This document shows positions 1 to 9,242 of a stretch of DNA of 39,506 bases, piece after piece; position 1 is the first letter of the stretch, and the number at the start of each line of letters is the position of its first letter. The DNA is taken from the NCBI GenBank assembly GCA_026390775.1, contig JAPLFF010000001.1:1-39506 (forward strand), in the 5' to 3' direction. Position numbers and translations under genes: made by a program. Origin of the DNA: Ignavibacteriales bacterium (GTDB taxonomy: Bacteria; Bacteroidota; Ignavibacteria; Ignavibacteriales; Melioribacteraceae). The notes below the pieces were generated by a model that was given only the letters and a program-made list of their open reading frames with translations, was not told the DNA's origin and ran no database searches.

Positions 1-1
1 C

Positions 2-541
2 CACAGCGGGTTGACAAACAATTCCAATTACGATGAGATCGGTGCAAAAGATTTAGTCTTTGCTTTCCCTTCAGTAACACAATTCGGATGGACAAAATAT
101 TATGTGGATGTAACGGTACCGAGTGATCCAAAAGTAAAATCGCTATCGGTAAGAATTCATCCGTACTCAAGATTTACCGGAACAATATACTTTGATGATT
201 TGGAAATTGAAGTGATTAATACGGTCACGGATGTAAAGAACAATCAAGTCATTCCGATGACATATTCTTTATATCAGAATTATCCTAATCCATTCAACCC
301 GAGTACAGTCATCAGTTATACATTACCAGAAATTGCAAGAATTACACTGAAGATTTATGATGTTCTGGGCAGAGAAGTAAAAACGCTGATCAATGGAGAA
401 CAACCTGCCGGAGTCTATAAATTAAGTTGGAACGGTAATAATAATTTAGGTTCCAAAGTTGCAAGCGGTATTTATATTTATAGAATAGAAGCAGGCAGCG
501 GTAAATTCATTCAGACTAAAAAAATGATCTTACTCAAGTAA
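2..541 (+). CDS. Secreted T9SS protein, 3' end only (beta-sandwich domain + sorting domain)
   Basis: The frame is open from the left edge, so this is the C-terminal fragment of a larger gene; the TTG at 11 need not be the real start. The first ~75 visible residues, ending in 'GTIYFDDLEIEV', look like the end of a galactose-binding/CBM-type beta-sandwich. The last ~90 residues are a T9SS type A sorting domain: 'QNYPNPFNPSTVISY', then 'IYDVLGREVKTL', 'SGIYIYRIEAG' and a terminal 'KKMILLK'. In this family the domain directs export across the outer membrane and surface attachment. The catalytic part lies outside the window. Given the mannoside locus downstream, a mannan-active hydrolase is plausible, but that is inference only. 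The gene is closed by the hairpin at 553-588. Confidence 0.85.
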   Translation, partial: HSGLTNNSNYDEIGAKDLVFAFPSVTQFGWTKYYVDVTVPSDPKVKSLSVRIHPYSRFTGTIYFDDLEIEVINTVTDVKNNQVIPMTYSLYQNYPNPFNPSTVISYTLPEIARITLKIYDVLGREVKTLINGEQPAGVYKLSWNGNNNLGSKVASGIYIYRIEAGSGKFIQTKKMILLK

Positions 542-552
542 CAAATCCTTCG

Positions 553-588
553 GAGCCGGAATGAGCTTTTATTCCGGCTCTATTTTTT
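553..588 (+). terminator. Rho-independent terminator after the first secreted protein gene
   Basis: A perfect 10-bp stem, GAGCCGGAAT (553-562) with ATTCCGGCTC (571-580), has an 8-nt loop and is followed by a T-rich tail (581-588). It lies 12 nt after the stop codon and separates the first gene from the TonB-receptor operon. Confidence 0.9.
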
Positions 589-610
589 ACTAATTAAATT
601 TATCGTATCG

Positions 611-625
611 GTTCTTTTAAAGAAC
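611..625. promoter_or_regulatory. 15-bp perfect palindrome in the operon leader (candidate operator)
   Basis: GTTCTTTTAAAGAAC is a 7-bp inverted repeat around a single central T. It lies between the upstream terminator and the TonB receptor start, where the promoter of the long downstream operon should be. The position and symmetry suggest a regulator site. No regulator gene is in the window and no convincing -35/-10 pair was assigned. Confidence 0.35.
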
Positions 626-653
626 AAAAGTTAAAAATGGATGGGTGAATTTA

Positions 654-3344
654 ATGTTCATTAAAAATTTATATAAGTATATATTATTTCTTCTTCCTGT
701 TTTCTTTTTATTGAATCAAAATGCTTTATATGCAGGCACAACCGGAAAAATTGCAGGGAAGGTTTTTGATAAGAAAACGGGTGAAGCGTTGATAGGCGTT
801 ACGATTCTTCTTGTAGATACAAAGATGGGCGCCGCCTCGGATATTGACGGAAATTATTTCATAATAAACATTCCTCCGGGAGTTTATGAGCTTAAAGTAA
901 GTCTTATAGGTTACGCTCCTGTAGTGATTAAAAATGTCCGGGTTTCGATTGATCAAACAACAAGAATTGATTTTGAAATGTTGGAACAAGCTGTTCAAGG
1001 TACAGAAATCATTGTAACAGCGGAAAAACCTATTGTAAGAAAAGATTTAACCTCCACTGAAGTGAAAGTAAGCGGCGATAAAATTGCATTGCTGCCTTTG
1101 GAAGACGTTCAATCCGTTGTAAACCTTCAAGCAGGAGTTGTGGACGGACATTTTAGAGGCGGTCGAAGCAACGAAGTAAAATATTTGATTGACGGAGTTT
1201 CTGTGAACGACGCATTTTCCGGCAGTTCGGCTTTGGAAGCAGAGGTTAATAGCATTCAGGAAGTTGAAGTTTTGACTGGAACTTTCAACGCAGAATACGG
1301 CGAAGCACTTTCAGGTGTTGTTAATCAAGTTACAAAAATTGCCGGAGATAAAATTACCGGCGAGTTCTCGGCATATTCCGGAGATTATTTCAGTCCGAGG
1401 AAAGATTTGTTCCCAAACATCAACCTCCTCGATCCATCTAAAATTTATAACCTCCAGGGAAATGTGAGCGGACCAATTCCGGGAACGAGTAATCTTTTAA
1501 AATTTTTTCTGTCCGGCCGGTATTTATATGACGACGGTTACATTTACGGTAGACGCATGTTCAATCCATCTGATTCATCAAATTTCTCCGCGAACGATCC
1601 GAAAAATTGGTATGTAGGTGCTACCGGGGATAATAAATATGTTTCAATGAATTATAATAAAAGACTTACACTGCAGGGCAAACTGTCATTAAACGTCGGC
1701 GGTGGAAAAGGAATTGTCTTTAACGGATTATACCAGGATAATCAATACAGAACTTACGACAATCTGTTCCGGTTAAATCCCGACGGGGACTACACATATT
1801 ACCAAAAAAGCTATTTGGGAAGTCTAAATTATACACTTGTTCTCAGCAATTCTGCTTTTATAGATTTTTTGGGTTCTATGTTTGTAAGCAAGTATCAGCA
1901 ATATGTTTTTGAGGATCCGTTTGATCCACGTTATGTTAAACCGGAAAGGATGCGCGATGTGAGCGGCAATGCATTCTTAACAGGCGGAACGGAGAATTGG
2001 CATTTCAACAGGACAACAACAACCTGGAGCGCAAAGACAGACTTGACCTGGCAGATCAATAATATACATCAATTTAAAACCGGTCTTGAATTAAAGCTTC
2101 ACAATCTTGACTATCTCGATTATCAAATTGTAATTGACGCCTCGAATCAATACAAACCGACATTGCCAGCTCTTGGGTCATTCAATTATAATACATACAA
2201 TACTAAGCCGTACCAGTTTGCATATTATGTGCAGGATAAAATTGAATTGGATTATTTGGTTGTGAATATTGGCTTTCGTCTGGACTATTTTGAACCCGAC
2301 GGAAAATATTTAAAGAACCCGGATAACATTGCTGCACTGGACGGATTATTACCACCGTTCCCGGATTCATTAATGACAACAGCAAAAGCTAAATATCAAT
2401 TTAGCCCGCGCATCGGAATTTCCTATCCGATCACGGATAAAGGCGCAATACATATTTCATACGGTCATTTTTTTCAGATACCGCCTTTCGAATACTTATA
2501 TCAAAATCCGAATTTCCGAATACCATTAACAGGAGATTTTCCAAACAACATAGGCAATACCATAGGCAATGCTGATCTTGCGGCTCAGCAAACAATTATG
2601 TACGAGATCGGGTTGCAGCAGGAACTCACACCCGAGATTGGAGTTACCTTAACAGCGTATTATAAAGATATCAGAAATCTCCTCGGAACAGAAATTCATA
2701 TTAAAAACGATTTTAGAAAATTCAGCAAGTTGATTAACAGAGATTACGGTGCGGTAAAAGGATTTACCGTTTCGCTCGAAAAAAAATTCAGCGAAGGATT
2801 CGGAGCTAGTCTCGATTACACTTTCCAGATCGCGAAAGGAGACGCATCCGATCCGAACGACGCATTTGATAAAGCGCAGGCTAATCCCCCGATCGAATCG
2901 AACAAACAATTGGTTCCGTTAAACTGGGATAGACGGCATTCTTTGAATTTTACTATTACGGCAGGCGTACCCAGAGATTTTATTGCGAGCGCAATCGGCA
3001 GACTCGGTTCCGGATTACCTTATACTCCGTCATTGATAAATCAAAGAACAGGTTTGGAGAACAGCGATAGTAAACCGGCTTATTTCAATGTCGATCTTTA
3101 TCTAACTAAATATTTAGAATTATTCGGGCAACAATTTTCAGTATTCTTGAAAGTTTATAACTTGTTCGACACAGCAAACGAAATCAATGTGTTCGGTGAT
3201 ACCGGACGGGCAGGTTATACTCTTGAACTTACCCGTGCACAGGAGGCTCCGCGCGGAGTTAATACTTTGCAAGAATTTTTTACCCGTCCCGATTTCTATT
3301 CGTCGCCAAGACAGATATCGCTGGGCGCGTCAGCTAATTTTTAG
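654..3344 (+). CDS. TonB-dependent outer-membrane receptor (SusC-like, without SusD)
   Basis: This is a ~896-residue outer-membrane receptor that would import oligosaccharides or other large substrates with TonB energy. After a signal peptide ending near 'NALYAG' comes a CarboxypepD_reg-like beta-sandwich ('GKIAGKVFDKKTGEALIGV', ending 'TRIDFEML'). A plug domain follows ('DVQSVVNLQAGVVDG', 'RGGRSNEVKYLIDGVSVND', 'VEVLTGTFNAEYGEALSGVV'), then a long barrel ending in aromatic 'SLGASANF'. I chose ATG 654 over the in-frame GTG at 645 because GGATGGG lies just upstream of 654. It is the first gene of the + strand run. Residue order and the N-terminal extension match SusC-type transporters, but no SusD partner follows; the next gene is a large secreted protein instead. 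The substrate is inferred from the mannoside enzymes downstream. Confidence 0.9.
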   Translation: MFIKNLYKYILFLLPVFFLLNQNALYAGTTGKIAGKVFDKKTGEALIGVTILLVDTKMGAASDIDGNYFIINIPPGVYELKVSLIGYAPVVIKNVRVSIDQTTRIDFEMLEQAVQGTEIIVTAEKPIVRKDLTSTEVKVSGDKIALLPLEDVQSVVNLQAGVVDGHFRGGRSNEVKYLIDGVSVNDAFSGSSALEAEVNSIQEVEVLTGTFNAEYGEALSGVVNQVTKIAGDKITGEFSAYSGDYFSPRKDLFPNINLLDPSKIYNLQGNVSGPIPGTSNLLKFFLSGRYLYDDGYIYGRRMFNPSDSSNFSANDPKNWYVGATGDNKYVSMNYNKRLTLQGKLSLNVGGGKGIVFNGLYQDNQYRTYDNLFRLNPDGDYTYYQKSYLGSLNYTLVLSNSAFIDFLGSMFVSKYQQYVFEDPFDPRYVKPERMRDVSGNAFLTGGTENWHFNRTTTTWSAKTDLTWQINNIHQFKTGLELKLHNLDYLDYQIVIDASNQYKPTLPALGSFNYNTYNTKPYQFAYYVQDKIELDYLVVNIGFRLDYFEPDGKYLKNPDNIAALDGLLPPFPDSLMTTAKAKYQFSPRIGISYPITDKGAIHISYGHFFQIPPFEYLYQNPNFRIPLTGDFPNNIGNTIGNADLAAQQTIMYEIGLQQELTPEIGVTLTAYYKDIRNLLGTEIHIKNDFRKFSKLINRDYGAVKGFTVSLEKKFSEGFGASLDYTFQIAKGDASDPNDAFDKAQANPPIESNKQLVPLNWDRRHSLNFTITAGVPRDFIASAIGRLGSGLPYTPSLINQRTGLENSDSKPAYFNVDLYLTKYLELFGQQFSVFLKVYNLFDTANEINVFGDTGRAGYTLELTRAQEAPRGVNTLQEFFTRPDFYSSPRQISLGASANF

Positions 3345-3367
3345 TACTGTTAAAACGGAGGTTTAAG

Positions 3368-6300
3368 TTGTTCAAGCGAATAACTTTTTTATCATTCATT
3401 CTTGTTCACATGATTATTCTTTTCAACAATGATTATGCCCAAAGAATAGTTGATAAAAATAAAGGCGACCATAATCAAACCAGAAAAGGATTTATGGACG
3501 GCAACCTTGCGGCAACGGTGTATTATAATTTTGGAGAGATAGCCGACTGGAAAAACGAAGCTAGCCGGAGCGGTGTTTGGCCGAAGGGTACAAATCATAC
3601 TTACGTTGACGGAGTTGCAATCATAGTTCAAGCGGAAGCAAAAGATCCTGTCGGAAATGTAATTTATCCTCTCGAATCAAATTATTATGAGTTCACACGA
3701 TACGATCCCTCGACCGGAATCACTTACGGTTGGTGGTCATTGCCCGGTTATGCTGCGCCGTATTCTTCATCGCCGGCAAGAAGCGACGACAACACAACCT
3801 GGCCGTTTACCTGGCCGGATAGAACTTCCGATTGGAGCGGTTACTGGAACGGATTCTTCGGTAAAGGTGTAATGAATGCCGATGTGGAAACATACTTTGT
3901 TTTTGACGATAACGAGGATAGGGAATACATTCTGAAAAATAATTTTAGACCAGATGCCGATGATCATTTGCGCGGCGGTTTGGGCATGCAGGTAAAAGCG
4001 AGAGGTTTCCAATGGTCTCAAGTTCTTGCTCAGGACGCAATATTCTGGTATTATGAAATTACAAACATGACTACGACCGATTACGATAAAACTCTTTTCG
4101 CTCAGTATGTCGATTGGGGAATCGGAGGTCATGATAATTCATCCAACAATGCCGGAGATTACAACGAAGTTCTGGCTATGTCTTACGCATGGTCTACCGT
4201 TGCATTTGGAAATCCGGGCAATTGGACTCCTGTCGGATTAGCCGGTTACGCATTCCTTGAAAGTCCGGGAGTTTCCAATGACGGAATCGATAATGATTAT
4301 GATGGTCTAACCGATGAACGGAGAGATAACGACGCTAGGATTTTTATCAAAGATGTAAATCAAGATCCGTTCATTAAAAATCCGGATCGCGATACTGTGA
4401 GGTTTCATCAATTTTACGGTTATTCATGGAGACCTCACTGGGACGCCGATGAAAATGCTAATTGGCGTTCTTACACCGACTTGAACGGTAACGGTAAATG
4501 GGATTCAGGTGAACCTTTGAATGACGATGTTGGTACCGATGGAATTGGGCCCCTGGATGCCGGATATACCGGACCTGATCCAGACGGATCCGAAGGCGAC
4601 GGTAAACCGGAACAAGGTGAACCTAATTTCGGAATTTTAGATAAGGACGAATCGGATCAATTAGGATTAACAGGTTTCGCTATTTATCCTGTTCACAAAT
4701 ATGAACTGAACAAAGACGAAGAAAACTGGAAAGTGCTTTCGGGTTTACCGGCGCCGCACGGACAATCGTTAGCGGGTGTTAATCTGGCAAATTATTTCTC
4801 ATGTTATCTTTTCCACTTAGAAGGTAAAAACAAATATTCGCAAAGTACCGGAACGCTTGAAGAAACGGGAGAGACCGAACGTTTTTCCATGGCAATGATT
4901 TACGGCATTGATCAAGGCGATCTGTTCCGGAGGAAAAAAACTGTACAATCAATTTATAATGCAAATTACAGATTCGCCAAACCTCCGGAAAAACCAATTG
5001 TAAAAGTTATTCCCGGCGATCACAAAGTAACACTTTTCTGGGATGATAGAGCCGAACAAACATTCGATGCATTTTATCAAAGATATAATTTTGAAGGATA
5101 CAGGATTTATAGATCTACCGAAGCGAATTTTTTGGAAGACCAGGTTATTACTGATGCTTATGGTAAAGCGACATTCCGAAAACCGATCGCGCAATTCGAC
5201 AAAATCGATGGTATAAAAGGTCTCCACCCGATAGATGTTAACGGAGCTTTATTCTATCTTGGCAACGATACCGGGCTGCAGCATTCATATATAGATACAA
5301 CAGTAGTCAACGGTCAAACTTATTATTACGCCGTTGTAGCTTACGACCAGGGCTTTACTACTCGTACCGTAGCAGGCGCTTTTGAAGGTATTCCCCCTTC
5401 CGAAACAACAAGCATTATTAAAGTTGATATTAATGGAAAAATCAAAACTGATGTTAATACCGCGGTAGCAATTCCCCATGCACCGGCAGCAGGATATATC
5501 GCGCCGGAAATAAAAAATTTTACTGCAAGCGGACCCGGAACAGGTACGGTTTCAATTCAAGTTTTGGATCCTGACTCAATTAGAATATCGCATACGTATC
5601 GAATCGAATTTAAAGACAAAACTGTTTTTCATACAAACCCGCATCCGTCTTTTAGTCTAATTGATTACACGGCAAATGATACTTTGTTTAAATATACTCC
5701 TATCCTTGGAGCATCAGTACAGACTTCCGTCAGACACGGATTTTCAGTTGGGATCAATAACGATACTTCCGTTGTTGTTGATCAGGATAAATCGCGTTGG
5801 ATAGTTGGTAACAGCAATTATATCGTTAAGATCGGATTTGATTCGCGTTATGCCGCTGCTTATAATGCAAAGCGCGTAAACTACCCCGGTGATTTTGATT
5901 TTTATCTTGTAAATCCTTCTGAAGGCGATCAAGGATTTCCCGCGACTTCATTCAGTAGTCCTAATCCTTCCAACATCAGAATAAAAAATCTGACGGACGG
6001 TATCGACCGCGCGCAATTTATTTTCCGCGATGATAATAAAGACGGAATATTCAACGATAACGATGCGGTGTTTCTTGCCTTCGGAGATTCCGTAGGAAAG
6101 AAAGCTACTGATTTCTCAAATCTTCATGTAGGTTGGTCAATTACTCTGGTAAAAGATACAACGATAACACCGGATAAACAGAGACCGCCACAAATAGGTG
6201 ATATATTCCGTGTTATAACAAAAAAACCTTTTAGAACAGGAGAATATTTCCAGTTCCAATCGCAGGCGCAAGCATTCGATAATTCTAAAGCAGCGAAAGA

Positions 6301-6613
6301 TCTGGACAACATCGCTGTTGTACCTAATCCTTATGTGGGCGCCGCATCCTGGGAACCGGCAACAACTCAAGTAGGCCGCGGCGATAGGTTGATATATTTC
6401 ATACATCTTCCCGCACAATGTACAATAAGAATTTATACAATCAGCGGTAAACTTGTGAAAACTTTGGAACATAATAGCACTATAGCTAACGGCCAAGAGC
6501 CATGGAATTTAATTTCTCAGGACGGAATGGATATTGCGTTCGGCATTTATGTCTTTCATGTTACCGCGCCCGAAATAGGAGAGAAAATTGGAAAGTTTGC
6601 AATCATCAAATAA
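3368..6613 (+). CDS. Large secreted protein with FN3-like domain and T9SS-like C-terminus
   Basis: This is a 1081-residue exported protein. TTG is taken as the start because GGAGG (3357-3361) sits 6 nt upstream and the product begins with a good signal peptide ending '...NNDYAQ'. The N-terminal half is rich in Trp, Gly and Asp and includes Ca-binding-like stretches such as 'DNDYDGLTDERRDND' and 'DLNGNGKWDSGEPLND'. An FN3-like domain follows at about residues 538-680 ('PPEKPIVKVIPGDHKVTLFW' through 'YYYAVVAYDQ'). The end resembles a T9SS sorting domain: 'NIAVVPNPYVGA', 'TIRIYTISGKLVKTL', 'GIYVFHVTAP', 'GKFAIIK'. It lies 23 bp after the TonB receptor and is followed by a PorV homologue. It may be the surface partner that takes the place of SusD, which is inference. 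No catalytic motif was recognised. Confidence 0.8.
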   Translation: MFKRITFLSFILVHMIILFNNDYAQRIVDKNKGDHNQTRKGFMDGNLAATVYYNFGEIADWKNEASRSGVWPKGTNHTYVDGVAIIVQAEAKDPVGNVIYPLESNYYEFTRYDPSTGITYGWWSLPGYAAPYSSSPARSDDNTTWPFTWPDRTSDWSGYWNGFFGKGVMNADVETYFVFDDNEDREYILKNNFRPDADDHLRGGLGMQVKARGFQWSQVLAQDAIFWYYEITNMTTTDYDKTLFAQYVDWGIGGHDNSSNNAGDYNEVLAMSYAWSTVAFGNPGNWTPVGLAGYAFLESPGVSNDGIDNDYDGLTDERRDNDARIFIKDVNQDPFIKNPDRDTVRFHQFYGYSWRPHWDADENANWRSYTDLNGNGKWDSGEPLNDDVGTDGIGPLDAGYTGPDPDGSEGDGKPEQGEPNFGILDKDESDQLGLTGFAIYPVHKYELNKDEENWKVLSGLPAPHGQSLAGVNLANYFSCYLFHLEGKNKYSQSTGTLEETGETERFSMAMIYGIDQGDLFRRKKTVQSIYNANYRFAKPPEKPIVKVIPGDHKVTLFWDDRAEQTFDAFYQRYNFEGYRIYRSTEANFLEDQVITDAYGKATFRKPIAQFDKIDGIKGLHPIDVNGALFYLGNDTGLQHSYIDTTVVNGQTYYYAVVAYDQGFTTRTVAGAFEGIPPSETTSIIKVDINGKIKTDVNTAVAIPHAPAAGYIAPEIKNFTASGPGTGTVSIQVLDPDSIRISHTYRIEFKDKTVFHTNPHPSFSLIDYTANDTLFKYTPILGASVQTSVRHGFSVGINNDTSVVVDQDKSRWIVGNSNYIVKIGFDSRYAAAYNAKRVNYPGDFDFYLVNPSEGDQGFPATSFSSPNPSNIRIKNLTDGIDRAQFIFRDDNKDGIFNDNDAVFLAFGDSVGKKATDFSNLHVGWSITLVKDTTITPDKQRPPQIGDIFRVITKKPFRTGEYFQFQSQAQAFDNSKAAKDLDNIAVVPNPYVGAASWEPATTQVGRGDRLIYFIHLPAQCTIRIYTISGKLVKTLEHNSTIANGQEPWNLISQDGMDIAFGIYVFHVTAPEIGEKIGKFAIIK

Positions 6614-6642
6614 AAAATATAAAAATTACGGCGAGGGAAAAT

Positions 6643-7680
6643 ATGCATAGTAAACAACTCGCGAAATACAGTTTGTTATTTCTCGTTATACTATTTTATT
6701 CCGGTACTGTTATTGCTCAAAGAGTATCGAAGACCGGAACAACTGCTGCAAGTTTTTTGGAAATTGGCGTTGGAGCAAATGCAGTAGCTATGGGCGGAGC
6801 GTTTGTGAGCATTGCCAATAATGCATCGGCACTATACTGGAACGCTAGCGGCATAGCAAACATATCGCAGAACGAAGTTTTGGTAATGCATACAAATTGG
6901 ATTGCACAAACATCATTCGATTATGCCGCTTTAGTTTTACCACTGGGAACTTTCGGTAACCTCGGATTTAGTTTTACTTCTTTAAGTATGGAAGATATGA
7001 AAGTTCGAACTGTTGATCAGCCCGAGGGAACAGGTGAATATTTCAGCGCAGGAGACTTAGCGGTTGGTATATCTTATGCTAGAAATTTAACCGACAGATT
7101 TTCAATCGGGTTCTCGGCAAAATTCATTCAGCAAAAGATTTGGCATATGAGCTCAACTGGTTTTGCTTTCGATGCTAGCACTTTATTCCATACTGATTTA
7201 TTCGGCGGAATGGTAATCGGTGCTTCTATTTCAAATTTCGGAACACCGATGCAGCTGGTGGGCAGAGACAACCGGCAGTATATCAGTGTCGATAATACAC
7301 AGCTCGGTTCAAATGATAGAATTCCCAGTGGTATCGAAATGGATTCCTGGGATCTGCCTTTAATTTTCCAAATTGGCATATCAACAAAAGCCATTAATAC
7401 ACAGGATTATAAGCTGACGGTTGCTTTTGATGCGATTCATCCCAACAACGATTTTGAAAGTATGAACGTAGGTACAGAATTTTCCTTTAAAGATTTCTTA
7501 TTCATAAGAGGCGGTTATCAATCATTGTTCCTTAAAGATTCCGAAGGCGGTTTAACTCTCGGAATTGGGGTTAATACAAAGATGCTATTTTCAAATACAA
7601 ATATTAGTTTTGATTATGCATATAGAGATTTCGGAAGACTCGAAGGTTTGCATACTTTTTCGATCGATCTTAAATTTTAG
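6643..7680 (+). CDS. PorV/PorQ-family outer-membrane protein
   Basis: This is a 345-residue beta-barrel protein of the PorV/PorQ (UPF0164-like) family. In the T9SS, PorV binds cargo sorting domains at the outer membrane and hands them to the attachment machinery. The start is ATG 6643, preceded by GAGGG (6632-6636), with a signal peptide ending 'GTVIAQ'. The diagnostic motif follows at once: 'SFLEIGVGANAVAMGGAF' and 'NNASALYWNASGIAN'. The C-terminal beta signature ends 'FSIDLKF'. It starts 29 bp after the secreted FN3 protein, in the same direction. A locus-specific paralogue that serves the two T9SS proteins of this operon is plausible. It could equally be a FadL-like barrel of the same superfamily. 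Confidence 0.85.
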   Translation: MHSKQLAKYSLLFLVILFYSGTVIAQRVSKTGTTAASFLEIGVGANAVAMGGAFVSIANNASALYWNASGIANISQNEVLVMHTNWIAQTSFDYAALVLPLGTFGNLGFSFTSLSMEDMKVRTVDQPEGTGEYFSAGDLAVGISYARNLTDRFSIGFSAKFIQQKIWHMSSTGFAFDASTLFHTDLFGGMVIGASISNFGTPMQLVGRDNRQYISVDNTQLGSNDRIPSGIEMDSWDLPLIFQIGISTKAINTQDYKLTVAFDAIHPNNDFESMNVGTEFSFKDFLFIRGGYQSLFLKDSEGGLTLGIGVNTKMLFSNTNISFDYAYRDFGRLEGLHTFSIDLKF

Positions 7681-7699
7681 TAAAACTTATCCGGGTATA

Positions 7700-9241
7700 A
7701 TGAATAAAAATTCGTGTGTGAAATTCATATTGATTCTTATTTTGAGCACATCAATCATTGCTTCTTACCCTACTCAAGAGCAGTATAAATCTAAACGTCT
7801 CTCATCACCCGTCGATGAAAGAGTTGTAGCTTCCATAGGAAAGCTAAAAATCACTGCCGATGAATTTAAAAGAGGTTACGATTACGGTCCGGCATTTTAT
7901 AAGAGAGAAAAAAAATCAAAAGAAGTATACTTGAAATTTTTAATCAACGAGAAATTACTGGCACTTGACGGATATAAACGCAGAGTAGACACGGTCAAAC
8001 AGGTTGCCGATATGTTCCGCGCCTTTCATGACGATTTGATTACCGGTGAATTATTCAATGATGAAATATTTAACAAAATCAAAGTCACGGATGCGGAAAT
8101 CGATTCCGTGATTACGCAAAAACAATTGGAGCTTGATATTAAATGGTTATATACACTAAATAAAGATGAAGCGTTCAACTATATGACTTTGTTGAATAAA
8201 GGTTGGGTCTTCGATTCTTTATTTAAGAAACAGTCTACGGATAGCACGTTGATAAATGACCGACAACTGAAAACCGATTTGTATCATATTAAAATAAAAA
8301 ATCCGGTGATGGCCAAAATTATTGATACCTTGAAAGTTGGAAAGGTTTCTCTTCCAATTCACGCGCAGGATGGATGGTATTTGGTAAAACTCGAAAATTT
8401 ATCTCGAAATTTAATCTCGACCGAATCGGAAGGAACCAAGCTTCGGAGCGAATCTATTGAAGCAGTTAAGATGAATAAAATGGACCGTTTCTCAGAACAG
8501 TATACCGTTAAATTAATGAGCGGTGAAAAACCGGTTATCAGAAAAGATGAGTTCAACATTTTAAGATCTTACATTGGAAATTATATTTTGCCAAAGGAAA
8601 AGTATGAAGAATGGCAATTAGCCGAAAAATTGGACTCGACTTTATCCGTTCTTAAAATTAAAGATAAAGAAAAGATACCCAGCCTCAAGCTTGTGGAAAT
8701 GAAGAACGGTTCAGTAACGCTTACCGATATATTAAACTGGTACTGGACGCGCGATCAGTATCTCAAATTTAATGAGAAAAATCTTATGACCTATTCAATC
8801 TCGCTTGAACAGATGATTTGGAGAATGGTAAGAGATAAACTGCTTGTGGCTGAAGCCAACAAAAGAAATCTTTCCGAAAGGCAAAGCGTAAGGAATGAGG
8901 AAAGATTGTGGAAAGATAAAATAGTTTACAGTTATGTCCGGAATGAATTAACCAACGCGGTTATGTTGGAAAACAAGGAACTGCCGGAATTGAACGAAGG
9001 TTCCAAGCCAAAAAATAACGCTGAAAAACTTAGCGCCGAGTTGTCAAAAAAAATTCTTAGAAAAGTAAATCAGCTTAAACAAAAAGAAGCTGTAAAAATT
9101 TACAGCAATGTTCTTAATTCGATCAACGTTACGGATGAAAACAATCCAAAAGTTATTGAGTTGTATACCGTTAAGAAAGGCGGTCTGATTCCGCGTACTC
9201 CGTATCCAACCATAGATAACGATTGGAAAAGCTGGGAGTGA
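7700..9241 (+). CDS. Periplasmic PpiC/SurA-type peptidyl-prolyl isomerase-like foldase
   Basis: This 513-residue exported protein starts at ATG 7700, with hydrophobic signal 'FILILILSTSIIAS'. After it, 'VVASIGKLKITADEFKRGYD' matches the entry segment of SurA/PrsA-type chaperones, followed by a charged helical region. A rotamase-like segment lies at about residues 144-235, including 'GKVSLPIHAQDGWYLVKLEN', which is a typical end of a parvulin domain. The C-terminal half is helical and charged and has no recognised domain. It would assist folding of outer-membrane or secreted proteins, here probably the TonB receptor, PorV-like barrel and T9SS cargo next to it. It ends one base before the binding-protein gene. 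The isomerase domain is divergent, so chaperone-only activity is possible. Confidence 0.75.
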   Translation: MNKNSCVKFILILILSTSIIASYPTQEQYKSKRLSSPVDERVVASIGKLKITADEFKRGYDYGPAFYKREKKSKEVYLKFLINEKLLALDGYKRRVDTVKQVADMFRAFHDDLITGELFNDEIFNKIKVTDAEIDSVITQKQLELDIKWLYTLNKDEAFNYMTLLNKGWVFDSLFKKQSTDSTLINDRQLKTDLYHIKIKNPVMAKIIDTLKVGKVSLPIHAQDGWYLVKLENLSRNLISTESEGTKLRSESIEAVKMNKMDRFSEQYTVKLMSGEKPVIRKDEFNILRSYIGNYILPKEKYEEWQLAEKLDSTLSVLKIKDKEKIPSLKLVEMKNGSVTLTDILNWYWTRDQYLKFNEKNLMTYSISLEQMIWRMVRDKLLVAEANKRNLSERQSVRNEERLWKDKIVYSYVRNELTNAVMLENKELPELNEGSKPKNNAEKLSAELSKKILRKVNQLKQKEAVKIYSNVLNSINVTDENNPKVIELYTVKKGGLIPRTPYPTIDNDWKSWE

Positions 9242-9242
9242 A

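Noticed and set aside
3368-6613. The secreted protein after the TonB receptor being SusD
   Set aside because: No lipobox and no TPR-like helical SusD fold; it has beta-rich, Ca-binding-like and FN3 segments and a sorting-like tail.
6502-6642. Upstream extension of the PorV-like gene
   Set aside because: It would overlap the preceding gene by over 100 bases and hide the signal peptide; ATG 6643 has a clear ribosome site.
7565-7699. Upstream extension of the foldase gene
   Set aside because: It overlaps the PorV-like gene and places the hydrophobic signal internally; ATG 7700 gives a normal signal peptide.
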